Shown piece after piece: positions 24,654-35,623 of a DNA stretch of 64,000 bases. Under the pieces are notes generated by a model. That model saw nothing but the letters and a program-made list of their open reading frames with translations. It was not told the DNA's origin and ran no database searches. Position 1 is the stretch's first letter; every line of letters starts with the position of its first letter. Origin of the DNA: Oreocharis arfaki (taxonomy: Eukaryota; Chordata; Aves; Passeriformes; Paramythiidae); NCBI GenBank assembly GCA_013398015.1, contig VZRR01014174.1, positions 456,520 through 520,519 of the forward strand, given 5' to 3'. The position numbers were made by a program, and so were the translations under genes.

Positions 24654-24799
24654 GATGTCATGGAATGGTTTGGGTTAGANGAAGGGGCCTTAAAAGCCCA
24701 TCTCTTCCCAACCCCCGGCCGGGGGCAGGGCCCCCTTCCACTATCCCAGGTTGCTCCAAGCCCCATCCAACCTGGCCTTGAACACTTTCAGGATGGGGC
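24654..24799 (-). mobile_element. CR1 fragment with ambiguous base
   Basis: 'catggaatggtttgggttag' and 'ctatcccaggttgctccaag' identify the 3' end; same sense as PKHD1. It contains N at 24680. At 24712-24736 the usual CR1 'ctgccatgggcagggacacc' reads 'ccggccgggggcagggcccc', which suggests low-quality base calls. Confidence 0.88.
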
Positions 24800-25396
24800 A
24801 CCTAAAAGAAAGAAGGCTGTTTCTGGAGGGAGCCTATGGAAATAAGCAGAATAAACTTAGTTATTTGTGTATTCTAGGTCAGTCACATACAAAAAAATTA
24901 CTAGGTGGGCAGAGAAAACAAATAACAACAACAACAACAAACCTGCAGAACACCCTTTTGTTTTATTTCTTCTCATACAAGTAACCTTTCAGAAAGAGAA
25001 CACATCACCCTGAAAAATCACACTGAAAATTAGACACCTTCAGAGGAAAGTCATGGGACGGGTGAGGCTATAAAACATTCCTTACAGAGAAACACATACA
25101 AACAGTTCAGGTCATCAGACAGGAATTAACAGGATCACAGGCTCCAAACTGTAAGTATGGGAAAAAAGTATCACATAGTAAAGCACGGCGTGGCTTTTTA
25201 AAATCAGATTAATTAATAGTGAGCCATATTAGCTGGAGAATGAAGCTAGACAAATTCAAATAAATAAAAATGGCAAAATTTTAACAAGAATGAGAAAAAA
25301 ATCCCATAGAAACCATCAGTTCCATAAAGGTAACAGATCTACCAACTGCAATCTTCATAAACAGCTCAGATCCACTCAGAGGATTTTTTATTTGGT

Positions 25397-25499
25397 AACA
25401 TGATCCAGTAGAAGGTGCCCCTGTCCATGGCACAGGGGTTGGAACAAGATGGTCTTTAGGGTCCCTTCCAACCCAAAGCACTCTGTGATTCCATGATTG
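25397..25499 (+). mobile_element. CR1 fragment, 3' end
   Basis: 'gatccagtagaaggtgcccc' to 'cccttccaacccaaagcact' with ATTCCATGATT tail. Antisense to PKHD1. Confidence 0.88.
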
Positions 25500-25780
25500 C
25501 AGTGGCAGATAGATGGTAGACGATTACAGAGGACACCAGCTACTGGTGAAAGGAGCACTGAGAAAACTGATTCCACACTGAATCAGCAAAAAGAATTCAC
25601 ACAAATCAAGCTTCTGGTTCTTTCATTAAAACAGGAGCCTACAGATGAGGGACATGCATAAAGGCACAAGAGCTTTACTGTGACTGTGGCCTATCTGCAG
25701 CCTTAAAGATGGAGTCAGTGTGGAGGTGAAATACTTGGAAAGATCCTGAGCATCACAGAAGGCAGTGAGGACAAACATAC

Positions 25781-25871
25781 CTGTGCTCCCCCGTGGCAGC
25801 TCCAGACTGTGAAGTTGCTGAACTGAACACGACTTTCAGGCAAATACCCTGGGTACACCAGCAACCCACGC
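25781..25871 (-). CDS. PKHD1: PKHD1 exon 8 of window: beta-helix region
   Basis: 91 bp, phase 2 in and phase 0 out, between acceptor CTGCACAG and donor GCACAG|GTATGT. With the split arginine codon it reads 'RGLLVYPGYLPESRVQFSN' followed by 'FTVWSCHGGAQ'. The 'GLLVYP' and 'F..FTVW...GGAQ' pattern fits fibrocystin between 'AHSCTRYG' and 'IFRSSNL'. It carries one NFT sequon. This is the smallest exon of the set. Confidence 0.92.
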
Positions 25872-26104
25872 CTGTGCAGGAGAGAAAGCCATGGAGACCG
25901 TTCCTTTACAGTGCACGTACTGGTGAGCAGATTTTTCTATTCATCGTTTTGATATCTAAAATCTTGTATCTGTAACAGCTGTCTGCACGAGACTTTATTT
26001 CTTAAAACTAAAGTCGAAAGCTGCTGGACTATTTTAGGCATCTAATAATGACTTCAAATTTCTTTTCAAGTATTTTCAGCGTTAGCCATTGCAGGGCTGA
26101 AAAG

Positions 26105-26174
26105 GAGAGTGCAGTGTGACTGAGAGGTTGTCACTACAGGAGAGTGCAGTGTGACTGAGAGGTTGTCACTACAG
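26105..26174 (+). repeat. Perfect 35-bp tandem duplication
   Basis: The unit starting GAGAGTGCAGTGTGACTGAG occupies 26105-26139 and repeats without a mismatch at 26140-26174. Identity of the copies points to a recent event or an assembly duplication. Confidence 0.95.
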
Positions 26175-26490
26175 AACACCCTCCCATGAGGGAGTTTCAG
26201 CCAGCTTCACCTTCAGATAAGCCTGACATGAATCTGGACAGATAAGGCTTTCCCTTAACTTGGAGTACAACCCAAATGTATGAATTTCTGAATGCAGCAC
26301 TTAGTTTGACCTTCTCAGAGATTTTAAATCCAGATTAATATCCAGATTAACTCAAAATTCAGGTCACTCCATCCACTGATTTCCAGTACAACGTCATTTT
26401 TTAATACCCTTTCTGTTTTAGGGAAGTACTGGCAATGCTCTTGTCGATAGCTGTTCCCGGATACTACAGGAACAGTTGCTGCATGGAATG

Positions 26491-26606
26491 TCACAGAACC
26501 ATGGAATCATGGAATGGTTTGTGTTGGAAGGGACCTTAGAGATTGTCACGTTCCACCCTCGTGCCATGCACAGGGACACCTTGCACACTGATTGTGCCCT
26601 GCTCCA
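26491..26606 (-). mobile_element. CR1 fragment, 3' end
   Basis: 'catggaatcatggaatggtt' followed by 'tgttggaagggaccttagag' and a degraded 'ccatgcacagggacacctt' block. Same sense as PKHD1. Confidence 0.85.
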
Positions 26607-26759
26607 GATAATTCTTCTTGCAAGAGAGGAGGACCTGAGAAGGTGCAAAACTGGGGGGGAAAGCCCCGAAAAGAGGGGCAAAGCCTCTCCACCACTGCAA
26701 TTATGGTTGGCACAACCACTGACTGGAGGAAAATCTCTTTAACCAAACTCCCCCAGTAC

Positions 26760-26872
26760 CTTGTGCAGGAGTGAGCTGTGTTCTCACTGAAGGACAGGAG
26801 AGGCACTTTGGATGGTGCCTCAGGGGAGAGGTGAAAGAAATAGCCATACCCAGCACCACAGACTGTGTTACC
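26760..26872 (-). CDS. PKHD1: PKHD1 exon 7 of window: PbH1 beta-helix
   Basis: 113 bp, phase 0 in and phase 2 out. The acceptor is very good (TTTTTCTCTCTACAG) and the donor is ACAAG|GTACTG. It encodes 'GNTVCGAGYGYFFHLSPEAP', then 'SKVPLLSFSENTAHSCTR'. The signature 'GN.VC.AGYGYFFHL' and 'PLLSF..N.AHSCTRYG' agree closely with fibrocystin and continue the preceding exon ('PASHIR-GNTVC') without a gap. Two cysteines (VCG, SCT) may be structural. Confidence 0.93.
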
Positions 26873-29800
26873 CTGTAGAGAGAAAAACGTGACTGTAAAA
26901 AAATATTACCACATATTTCTGGAAATTAAAATCAACTTAAGAAACACACAAATGAAAACCCCAGCTGAAGTCCATTCAAATTCTGGTAAACTGGCTGGTA
27001 GGAACTGGAACCTCATTTCTGTGTCCCCAGCTTCGTCCTGTTTTCACTCTGACCTTGGGCCAGTCTTAAAAATACCAGTTTTTAATCCAGACAAGGAGGG
27101 TTGGCCAAGCAATAGAGACAAATGACAGAAAAATGGTGGTGTCGCAATTCTTCAAAAAGGAGGTAAGAAAAAAAAGTGTGGAAAACCGACATCTATAAAC
27201 TCCTTTCTATATAAGAAAGAAATGTCAGGAAGGAAAGGTAAATGACAAACTAATCATTGATTTATTGATTTCCTTATCAATCTGGGTATTTCTCTTATCT
27301 CCCAAAACAAACACAGGATAAGGAAATATTCTCGTTGAAAATGAGACTCCTAAAAGTCAAGAGAAAGCAGAGAATAACATCTTCAGGGTATGTCAGTGAC
27401 TGAACAGTTAAACTTTCTTACACCTCTGGCAAATTACGTGGTTTGGATTATTTTTAACAGGATAGGTGAATAACCAGAGGAAGACGTGCTGCAAGTTATT
27501 GTCACGTAGTATCTCTTAAAGAAATTGCATTCTAAATTCTACATTTGGTTACATTCTTTGTGTTTCAAGAGGTAAAAACAGGTGGACATAAGGGCTGGCT
27601 GGCCATCAAATTAGGAGTTTGATACTTACATAATCTGCAGCAAGTGGGTTATATGGGTTCTGTTCAGTGTGCTCTGAACTCTTCTACTCTAGGACAAAAA
27701 AACAGCTCCTGCCAGCTTAATTTGGAAAGCAGCCAAGCCTAGCTGGGTTTGGGTGGTGTCCATATAGCAATGTCTTCATGTGTACCCCTGTGCATGATCC
27801 CTCTCACCCGCCTTAGGTGTGTGAAAACCTGAAGTCTGGGCCAGTAAACTTAGGCACCCTTTCTAGGAGGAAAAAATCAGGCATAGGAATGTGCAGAAGG
27901 CAACGCTTTTGGTCTGTCCTTAGACAAAATTAATTGCTCTCTGGAGGTATGTGGCTCTCTAAGGGGGGTCTAAGATGACCTTTCTTGCAGCTCTAAGGAG
28001 GGTTTGTTCTCTAAGATCGGTTCTGGCACCACCACTCCCATTCATAGGTCGCCGGACAGTGTTAAAATACTAATGACTTTTTGGTCCCTGGTGGTCCAAA
28101 TCAAAGCTGAGCCTGGTGACCTCGAGGTGAAACCCTCCATATACCAATTACTTTCTTCTGACCCATCCAAGTGTGCTCCCTGCAGTCGTGATCTCTGACA
28201 TCTGTCAAGGAATAAAGCACTGAGACCCAAAGCTCTGCTTTCTCTATCCCCTGGTAAAACTGCTGCTTTTTCTGAAAGCGCAGCCACAGAACCGTTTTTC
28301 TTTAACAAAACCCTTCTGCAGTCCAGTCACATCATTTCCAGGATATTTTACTTGCGACTCCAATCGTGCGTTCTACAGATGATTCATAAGGAAAAAAAAC
28401 CCTGCATATTTATTCAGCCAGCTCGTGGCTGGAGGGCAGGGGTTTTAGGCAAGCAGGGAATTTTGTGTGGAAATCAATTCTTTGTGGAAGTCAGTATATT
28501 ACGAATGTCCATGCAACCAAAATTCCAGAGAGAAATTACCTCCCTGAGCATGCCAAATACCTGGAGGTATGCACTGCAAGTCAGTAAAACCAAGTGGATG
28601 ACGGTTTAAGTGCCTCTTAACTGTACAACTCCGCTGGTGTAAATATTTCATGAATTTCTTTTAGATCGCTGGGACTCAAACTGTTGACCTTAAAGATGAC
28701 ATTAAAGCTCAGGACAGTGCTCACAGCACCACTCCCACAGCTTCAGAGCCGGGCAGGATGTAGGTAGTACCCACAGCGTGCCTGCTTCAGTGTGGGCCTG
28801 CTTTGCAGGAAAGGGTTTGGAAAAGATCTCAGCTGGGATGAAACAGTGGGAAAATGGTGCCGAACAGAGGCAGCCTCACCTCTGTGGCGCTGCAGAGAAC
28901 GGCTGGACGGGGTGACACTGGGAAACAAATGCATTTACCAACAGTGTGACAATCAGCCACTCCTCTGACACAGAGACACCGGCTGAGCTCCACCCCGTTC
29001 ATTCATCTGAGCTGTTTCCCAGTCTCCAACACCAAGGCAAGAAAGGAAAGGGAGGTTCTTGCTGGATTGCTGAAACCCAGTCCATATGTTGCTGTGCCTG
29101 AGCACCACACGCTGGCTCTGGGATTTCAGGGCATGGAATGTTTATGGATTGGAACAACAAAAAGGCCAAAACTCACCAAGCCCAAGAGAGCCAAGAGAAA
29201 AAGATAAAAACCTACTTTAAAAATTATTTTTCCTTCACACAAAAAGAAAACCAAGGACATAGGGAGGATGTTTCAGTGAGAAAAAAGCCAATATCACAGA
29301 GGAGCACCTTCAGTTCCTTGTGCTGATAGCACTTAAAAGGCAAGAACCCAGCCTGCTAATGAGATTGTCTATGACTCTAAAAAGTGATAACCTGGGCCTA
29401 CACACTATGTTTAAAAAAATTATACCAACCTTGTAATAATCAGTTTGCACTCATAGTATCCGAGTATAAAATTTCATCTAACAGCCTGATTCACCAGTGC
29501 ACTTAAAAGCTTGAGTCACATGGAAACCAGCAGGAATTGGGTCTCCAAACGTCTTTGCAGGCTCAGGTTTGAGTGACTTCTCTGTCACAATTTCCACACC
29601 ATTTAGGACGCCACTGGATTTCAAGGAAATTTAAGCTCTTCAGCCACCGATGCAAATTTAGGCTCCCAAGTAAATTGAGTAGTTATGAAAATATTACTGC
29701 AGGTCTCACTTTGGAAAGGCTTAGCCCATCATGCACAGAAGATGTTACACAGTGTGGACCTACAGATCTCTGACTGTCTCAGCTGCAGTCCCTGCCTTAA

Positions 29801-31754
29801 AGATTGCAGACAATAAGTTTAAAACCAATAATTGAATGACATAAATCTGAAAATAAACAAAAAAAACCACAAAACCAATAAACACAAAGACTGGCAAACA
29901 CCTAAAATTAAATTCTAAACTGGGAAAATTTCTATTGCATGTCCTGGCCTGGGAACCAGGCAGGTGGTAGACGAGTCTTTCCCATTACATTCTTCAAACT
30001 TCCCAAATAAACTAGGATTCTAAATACCTAAAAAGGTTGAGTCATTTGATCAGATAAAAGATCCTGAAACTCAGTAAGATCATAATGCTGGTGCTGGACC
30101 AGGACACCTGGAATTTAGTGATTATTATTGCACTAAGAAGAAGTCCACAGCTGTTTTGCTTGGGAGAAATGTGACTTTTTCCCTTAACATCCCTGTGCTT
30201 TGCTGTCTTCCTGAGCACTGCTTGGTCCTGATGCACAGTAAGTGCATTTAATAACAATTTTAAGCTGGACAATTTCTTCGTGTTTTCCTTTTGTTGCTAC
30301 AACTCCTCAAATACTCCACTCCTCAAGATGACAAGGGTTATCAGCAACCCTTTGAGGGCCATCTGCTACCCCGCCTGAAGCAGCACATCTCTGGAGAGCA
30401 GAATGGACCCCCTGATATTGGGGTACACAGCCACAGCTGCAGCTTTGTATCTGTAAACTCAAGTGAACAGAGAGGGAGAAATAAACGTGCTGAAAACCCA
30501 GCACAGCCAGTTCCCAGGAACCCGTGGAGGTAATTGCAGCAAACCTTTTCAAAAGCTGAGCCGCTGGCGATGGAGTGAACGGCTCCAGGGTAAGTCAGTG
30601 CATGACAGTACAAAACTCTGTGTTTAGTGGAGATGAAATTCTCATGATCCTGCTCAGTTGTTGTATTTTTAAACCATATTTGATGGCCTTAAAAATGATA
30701 AACGTGCCCTTGAGGGAATTGCAGAAAAGTTCTCTCCTCCTTCCTCAGTGCTACTGTCTTCATAATAACACAGGAAATGTGTTGGTCTCTTTTTCGCCTT
30801 CAAATTTAGGTGCAAACCTTTCCTCATGGAGAAGAATCCCCAGGGGTGATTAGGTCTTCACAAACAATAACTGGTTTGGTTACTGGGGGTTAACAATAGA
30901 ACAGGTTAGGATTATTTTTCAAATGAAAATATGCATTTTTCACTAGAGAAAGTGTGGTAAGAAAGGTCAATTTCAATGTAATTCTTTAAAATATTTGGGA
31001 TGGAAAAGAGGTTTGAAGTTGATGAAAATCATATTTTTTTTCCAAGAAACACATAAAAGTGACTCTTTATTCTGAAATGTAAGACCAAAAAAGAGTATGA
31101 ACTAAGAGAAAGCATCAGAGAATTAGTGAATAAAAGTATTTTTTCTGAGCTCAGCTTTTTGATGTGAGGCTGTTGTTAGCTCTTTAAAAACATGGTGTTT
31201 TATTACCATTTAGAATAGGGAAGCTTCATTTCTTTCAAAATCAATGTCATTTTCATAGGACAGGGAACACATTCTCTTTCTCACCCTGGAATGAAAATCT
31301 TCAACTGTGTGTTCAATGAGACTTTGAATCCAGACAGAGGTGTAATTGATGTTGCTGAATTTTAGTGGTTTTGTAGTTAGTCCATTAAAATTGAGGGGGT
31401 TTTTAATTATGGCAGAAATTCTAGAGAAGCCAAGACTAAACTTTTTCCAAGTTTTCTGAATCTGTGGGTATTACAAAATAAAACAGCATTTTAAAATACT
31501 TCAAGATGAATTATCTCACTGTAATATTCCATTCCACTCAAACACAGCAAAACTCTCAGTAATACATTTACCCAGGAACATAATTTATTTTGTAATATGC
31601 ACTTGTTCCAATATCCCATCACAAGCACAGGTTCTGACAGCTCAGCCAGGAAACAAATACTGGGTATGTGATCTCCCAGATAAATGAAGCTCTGTGTCAT
31701 TCTGATACCTTTGATTAGAAAGGAAATGTTGTGTCTTACACCAGAACTTCTTAC
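26873..31754 (-). other. PKHD1: PKHD1 intron 6-7
   Basis: 4882 bp, phase 0. I recognised no CR1 copy, exon or RNA gene in it, which makes it the longest repeat-poor intron here apart from the CR1-free parts of 1-9976. Confidence 0.88.
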
Positions 31755-31888
31755 CCTGATGTGGCTGGCAGGAGCCCTGACGTAGATCCCTGCTGGTGAC
31801 AGTGTCTCAATGTTGGATAAACCATCAGTTCCAGAAAGGCCAATCACTAGGTTGTTGCTGACTCTGTTCTCTTCTTCCAATCCCTCAC
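31755..31888 (-). CDS. PKHD1: PKHD1 exon 6 of window: PbH1 beta-helix
   Basis: 134 bp, phase 1 in and phase 0 out, from acceptor TTTTAAAG to donor CAGG|GTAAGA. It encodes 'EGLEEENRVSNNLVIGLSGT', then 'DGLSNIETLSPAGIYVRAPA' and 'SHIR'. The phrases 'NNLVI..SG..GLSN.E.L.P.GIY..SP' follow fibrocystin. From memory, human fibrocystin has about 20 more residues between the 'GHALLVG' of the previous exon and this segment, so either this lineage is shorter or a small exon between 34474 and 31889 was missed. Confidence 0.9.
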
Positions 31889-34474
31889 CTTTAAAAGAAA
31901 AAAATGGAAAAAAAAAAAAAAAAAGTAAAAAATAAAGAGGGAGGAAAAAAAAATAAACATAAATGTACATATAGCCGGAAACCCTCTGTTATCATGATTG
32001 TCATTTCAATGTACACAAGTCCAGGTGCTATATTTACATATATTTCCCTGCACCAGGTATTATATGTGACTGCACCAAAAGTCATATGGTCTGCACTGCA
32101 AGTTTGTGGTGAAAATAAATACAATGTGTATTTTAAAGCAGATTTGCAGTTGGGAACAGAGATTCAGAGTGGTTCCGTGTGAGAAAGTAGCTCACCTATG
32201 CACACACAGGCATGCTCCTGGCAGTACTAGAATTCAAAGACTTCTTTATCTCCTGTCTCCACTGACTGCCCTACTTACATGTAAGAAAATTTCTAAACAG
32301 GCTTAAAAACTGGTGCAACTCTGCACAGAAGTGGGGGTTTGCCCCCCTAAGCAATGGAGTAGGAGAAGAGAAAGGGGAAAATCAATCAACCAATTGATCA
32401 GGCAACTCAGACTCGTGGGGTGCCCCAGATCTAGCTACAGTACAAAAGTAGGAAGAAGAAAATAAAAAAACATCTTTTAAACTACATCGTAAAGAAATGG
32501 GCTGCCCAATGGCAAGGAGTGGACAGTGACACACAAGCCAAGTCCAGCTATGGACACGTTGATAACATAAGGGGAAACGGCCTCGAGTAGCCCCAGGAGA
32601 GGTTTAGGTTGGATATTAGGAAAGATTTCTTCACCTAAAAGGCAGCCAGGTATTGGAAAAGATTGCCCAGAAAAGCGGTGGAGTCACCATTCCTGGAAGT
32701 GCTCACAGCCATGGAGATGTGGCACCTGGGGACATGGTTTAGTGGTGGGCTCGGCAGGGCTTGTCTGACGGCTGAACTCAATGACCTTGAAGGTCTCTTC
32801 GGACCTTAATGACTCTGTGATTCTATGACCAGCACTGCTACTCTTTCAGAGGCAGAATTCAAAGTGGAATCTTGTGTGGAATCTCTGCATAGGCCATTCT
32901 TGCCGGCCTACATCAGGAGCAAATTACCTCCATTTAGTTTTTTGTACCCAACAGAAGATTTTATCTTCAACTACACCTGCTTGAGTTCTCTTCATAATAC
33001 ACACCCCTTCCCAAATCATTACTACCCCAAATATAAGCCACTTCACAAGAAAACCTGTGCCCTTTGGGCTTTGGGGATAACAAAAAATACTTTTTGTCTT
33101 CCTTCAGTCTTTTGAGCCTTTCTCAATTTTTGGAATGAGATCCATTTAGGAAAATGCTTCCTTTCCAGGCTGTATGTGCTGCAAACAACGCAACTACCAG
33201 AGTATGAACAGGATCCTAAAGAAGTCCTTTTGACAGCCATACAGGTTTTTGAGGTTTTTCCTTCCAAGTTTAGACTTGGTGTCTCAATAATTTTAAGCCC
33301 AGAGTGACTTTTTGTGGCGATCTTGTAAACCCTCTGAAAATAAGGATTTTAGGTGAAATCACTGATACAGTGCAATTCTGGAGCTGCAAAGAGACAGCTA
33401 TAATAAATATTCCTTCACAGGCAACAAAGATATATAAATTAATGCATCAGACCCTCTGGAGCTGCTGACAGTGAAGCCATTAAAGGCATCTCGAGGATAA
33501 GGTGTACTCAGGCTGAAACTTCAGCTCAGCTCGGAGTCCTTTAGCTTAGACACAGATTCCAACATGAGTGAGCCAAGTGATGCCAGCAGCTTGGAGGTCC
33601 TTCTCTGCTTCCCCATGGCTGTAAGGGTTCTGTACATCACCTTGGGCAAGCCCTTGCATCTCTCTGAGCCAGCTCTCTTCATCTGCAAGATGTGCATAAC
33701 CACACTGGGTTTATAATCTCTCCTGTTTAAATCATGATATATCATTCCTCTTTATGTTGATGTACAGCACCCAGCACAGGGACTCGCTGTGTGTGGGGAA
33801 CTGCAGGATCAGGACTGAAGGCCTTTTTTTCCCCTCTGTTTATGACACAATTGGTCGTTTTTATCCCATCTCTTACGGAAAACAAGAATTGAGCTGTATC
33901 TTTAGGTATTCAGGCAACATGAGATCCCAGCAGAAGATGCTGCAAGTCAGTCTCCTGATGGTTAGTTAGGAGAAATATTTTGTTGTTTAACATTTTTGTT
34001 GCTCCAAGCTCAGATTTATTGAAGTGCTAAATCCTCTGGTTAACTTTTAACATATGCTTTCATTCCATTATCTTTGACATCAGATGACTGAAGTTAAAGG
34101 TAATATGCTCTTAAATGCTTCACTGAGCTGGGGTCTTAAATATTGCAAAATGACACTTTTGCAAAGACAGATGAATCAATCTCCTAAAAAAAAATCTACT
34201 TTTTTTGCACTGAAAAAACAAGGGATCAAGATCAAGTGAAGATTGGCCTGAAGAAAGAGAACTGGTCAAATGGAAGTAGCTGCTAGGAGTTGTGTGTGGA
34301 ATTGTGAGAGATTTATTCCAAATTCACTGACACCAGAAAATGTAGAAGATGTGATTAAAGTTCTCAGAGTGCAGTTAAGGATCTGCCATTCTTTCCTCCA
34401 AAAGCATTTTCATGCAAATGGGGACCAGCAAGTAGCTGTTGCATGTAGTGTAGATGTTTGCCTGCTTCCGCTGC
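31889..34474 (-). other. PKHD1: PKHD1 intron 5-6, donor uncertain
   Basis: 2586 bp if exon 5 ends at 34475. The first bases are GCAGCG rather than GT. It holds one CR1 copy (32568-32829). An extra exon could be hidden here, because the human protein as I remember it has about 20 more residues at this junction; I found no convincing candidate. Confidence 0.6.
32568..32829 (+). mobile_element. CR1 fragment, 3' end
   Basis: 'aggtttaggttggatattag', 'gtggagtcaccattcctgga', 'gggacatggtttagtggtgg' and a tail GACTCTGTGATTCTATGA. Antisense to PKHD1. Confidence 0.9.
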
Positions 34475-34600
34475 CCAGGAGAAGCCCATGGCCTGAAATG
34501 TTGTAGAAAACATTGCTGTCCACACTGAGGTTGGAGATCCCGGTCAGACGAAGGCCTTGGCCAAAGGAGTCCAAAATACAACAGCCACGGATATAAGAGT
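34475..34600 (-). CDS. PKHD1: PKHD1 exon 5 of window: PbH1 beta-helix, non-canonical donor
   Basis: Acceptor TTTCCAG is good and phase 1. The product is 'DSYIRGCCILDSFGQGLRL', 'TGISNLSVDSNVFYNISG' and 'HGLLLG', a classic PbH1 pattern (Y.RGC.I......GL.L.G...L.VD.NVFYN..GHG..L). Sequons are NLS and NIS. The 3' end is uncertain. The next exon needs a phase 1 junction, which puts the end at 34475 (CTGG), but the following bases are GCAGCG rather than GT. No usable GT donor occurs before the in-frame TGA at about 34413. It could be a weak GC-AG intron, a donor substitution, a base error, or part of a different gene structure. Confidence 0.85.
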
Positions 34601-34770
34601 CTGGAAAGAAATGAGCGCTGTGAGCAAAAATCACTCTGCAGATTGAGGTATTTTATATCCCTTCTCTAGCCAGGCATGGTGACCTTCCCATCATCCAGAT
34701 CCTGGCCAGTGCTGCCTTCTGCCACCAGGAAGCCCTGACCCTCACTCGGTGATGAAGATGGCACAGGAAA

Positions 34771-34903
34771 TAGTTGTCCCTGTCCATGGCAGGGGTTGGA
34801 ATCTGATAATTTTTCAGGTTGCTTCCAAACCAAACCAAACCAAACCAAATCAAACCAAACCAAACCAAACCTAACCAAACCAAACCATTCTATGATTCTG
34901 TGA
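34771..34903 (+). mobile_element. CR1 3' end with internal pentamer expansion
   Basis: 'tgtccctgtccatggcaggg' and a terminal CCATTCTATGATTCTGTGA flank an expanded CCAAA tract that replaces the single 'ccaacccaaacca' of other copies. Antisense to PKHD1. Confidence 0.88.
34825..34886. repeat. (CCAAA)n pentanucleotide repeat
   Basis: About twelve units with two variants (CAAAT, CTAAC), lying inside the CR1 3' end. Confidence 0.93.
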
Positions 34904-35428
34904 CAGGTGCAAACGTAGCTTAGCAGGGGGGAAAATCCATCCAGCACCTTTAACACATTCTTTGAGTCCACCTAACTTGCTCCTACCACCACCGGTCTTC
35001 AGAGCCTTCACTGCCACTTCCACAGAGATGAATCTGGCACTTAACAGTGACAAAGTCAAAAGAATTTAATATGTTCCTTAACCCCTGGGCAATGAAATTG
35101 AATTTTGGCCCCTGCAAACAGCCAGCTCCGAGTCACTTTTGGGCTCCCTCGTAGCGTGTTAGTGCACTCATTTCCAGAGCTACTCTCTTCTACATCAAAA
35201 GGGCAGCATAGCATAAAAACAAATTACTATTTTAGGAAGAAGCAGAGATGCAAAGGAACTGAAGCAGGTGAAACCACTCCATCGCTTGGGCTTAGACTAA
35301 AGGTGAGGGGTTTCTTTCACATTTAACAATCCAATTTGTCAACTGGCCCAAGAGCCAAGCACATTTCGAGGGTACTCGCTCCAGCTTTGGGCAGGAGAAG
35401 GTGGACACCTGCAGTGCAGCCAACTCAC

Positions 35429-35623
35429 CTGCCATCCAGGTGTTGCCAGTAACAGTCAGGGCACTGCAGGGATGCCGGAACGCTTGGCCCACGTGGCGGA
35501 ATTGGACCCCCTCGAGCTGGAGCCGACCCGCCTCTCCCTGGAAGGCCTCCACAACCACAATGGCTCCCAGGTCCCGAGAGCCTAGCTGCCTCTCACTTCT
35601 CTTGTACAGACACCTGGAGTGAC
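35429..35623 (-). CDS. PKHD1: PKHD1 exon 4 of window: linker and first beta-helix strand
   Basis: 195 bp, phase 1 in and phase 1 out, donor GGCAG|GTGAGT. It encodes 'HSRCLYKRSERQLGSRDLGA', then 'IVVVEAFQGEAGRLQLEGVQ' and 'FRHVGQAFRHPCSALTVTGN'. The 'LGSRD.GA...VE.F' stretch followed by 'L.GVQF...GQAF' matches my recollection of fibrocystin directly after its first G8 domain. The acceptor chosen (GTCCTAG at 35630-35624) has only a moderate pyrimidine tract. A later in-phase AG at 35590-35589 (CTAG|GCTCTC) would drop the first ten or so residues. I prefer the earlier site because the extra peptide looks homologous. Confidence 0.88.

Larger units (their letters stand above)
24587..25780 (-). other. 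PKHD1: PKHD1 intron 8-9
   Basis: 1194 bp. It contains an (ATC/GAT)n microsatellite and CR1 fragment beside the exon 9 acceptor and a second CR1 fragment at 25397-25499. The ambiguous base N at 24680 lies here. Confidence 0.9.
25872..26759 (-). other. PKHD1: PKHD1 intron 7-8
   Basis: 888 bp. It holds a perfect 35-bp tandem duplication (26105-26174) and a CR1 fragment (26491-26606); otherwise unremarkable. Confidence 0.9.
34601..35428 (-). other. PKHD1: PKHD1 intron 4-5
   Basis: 828 bp. It contains a CR1 3' end with an expanded (CCAAA)n tract (34771-34903); nothing else recognised. Confidence 0.9.

Noticed and set aside
31491..31970. 159-codon minus-strand frame taken as a single protein
   Set aside because: Only the part at 31755-31888 is a real exon. 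The rest is intron read through, with a poly-T-derived phenylalanine run upstream.
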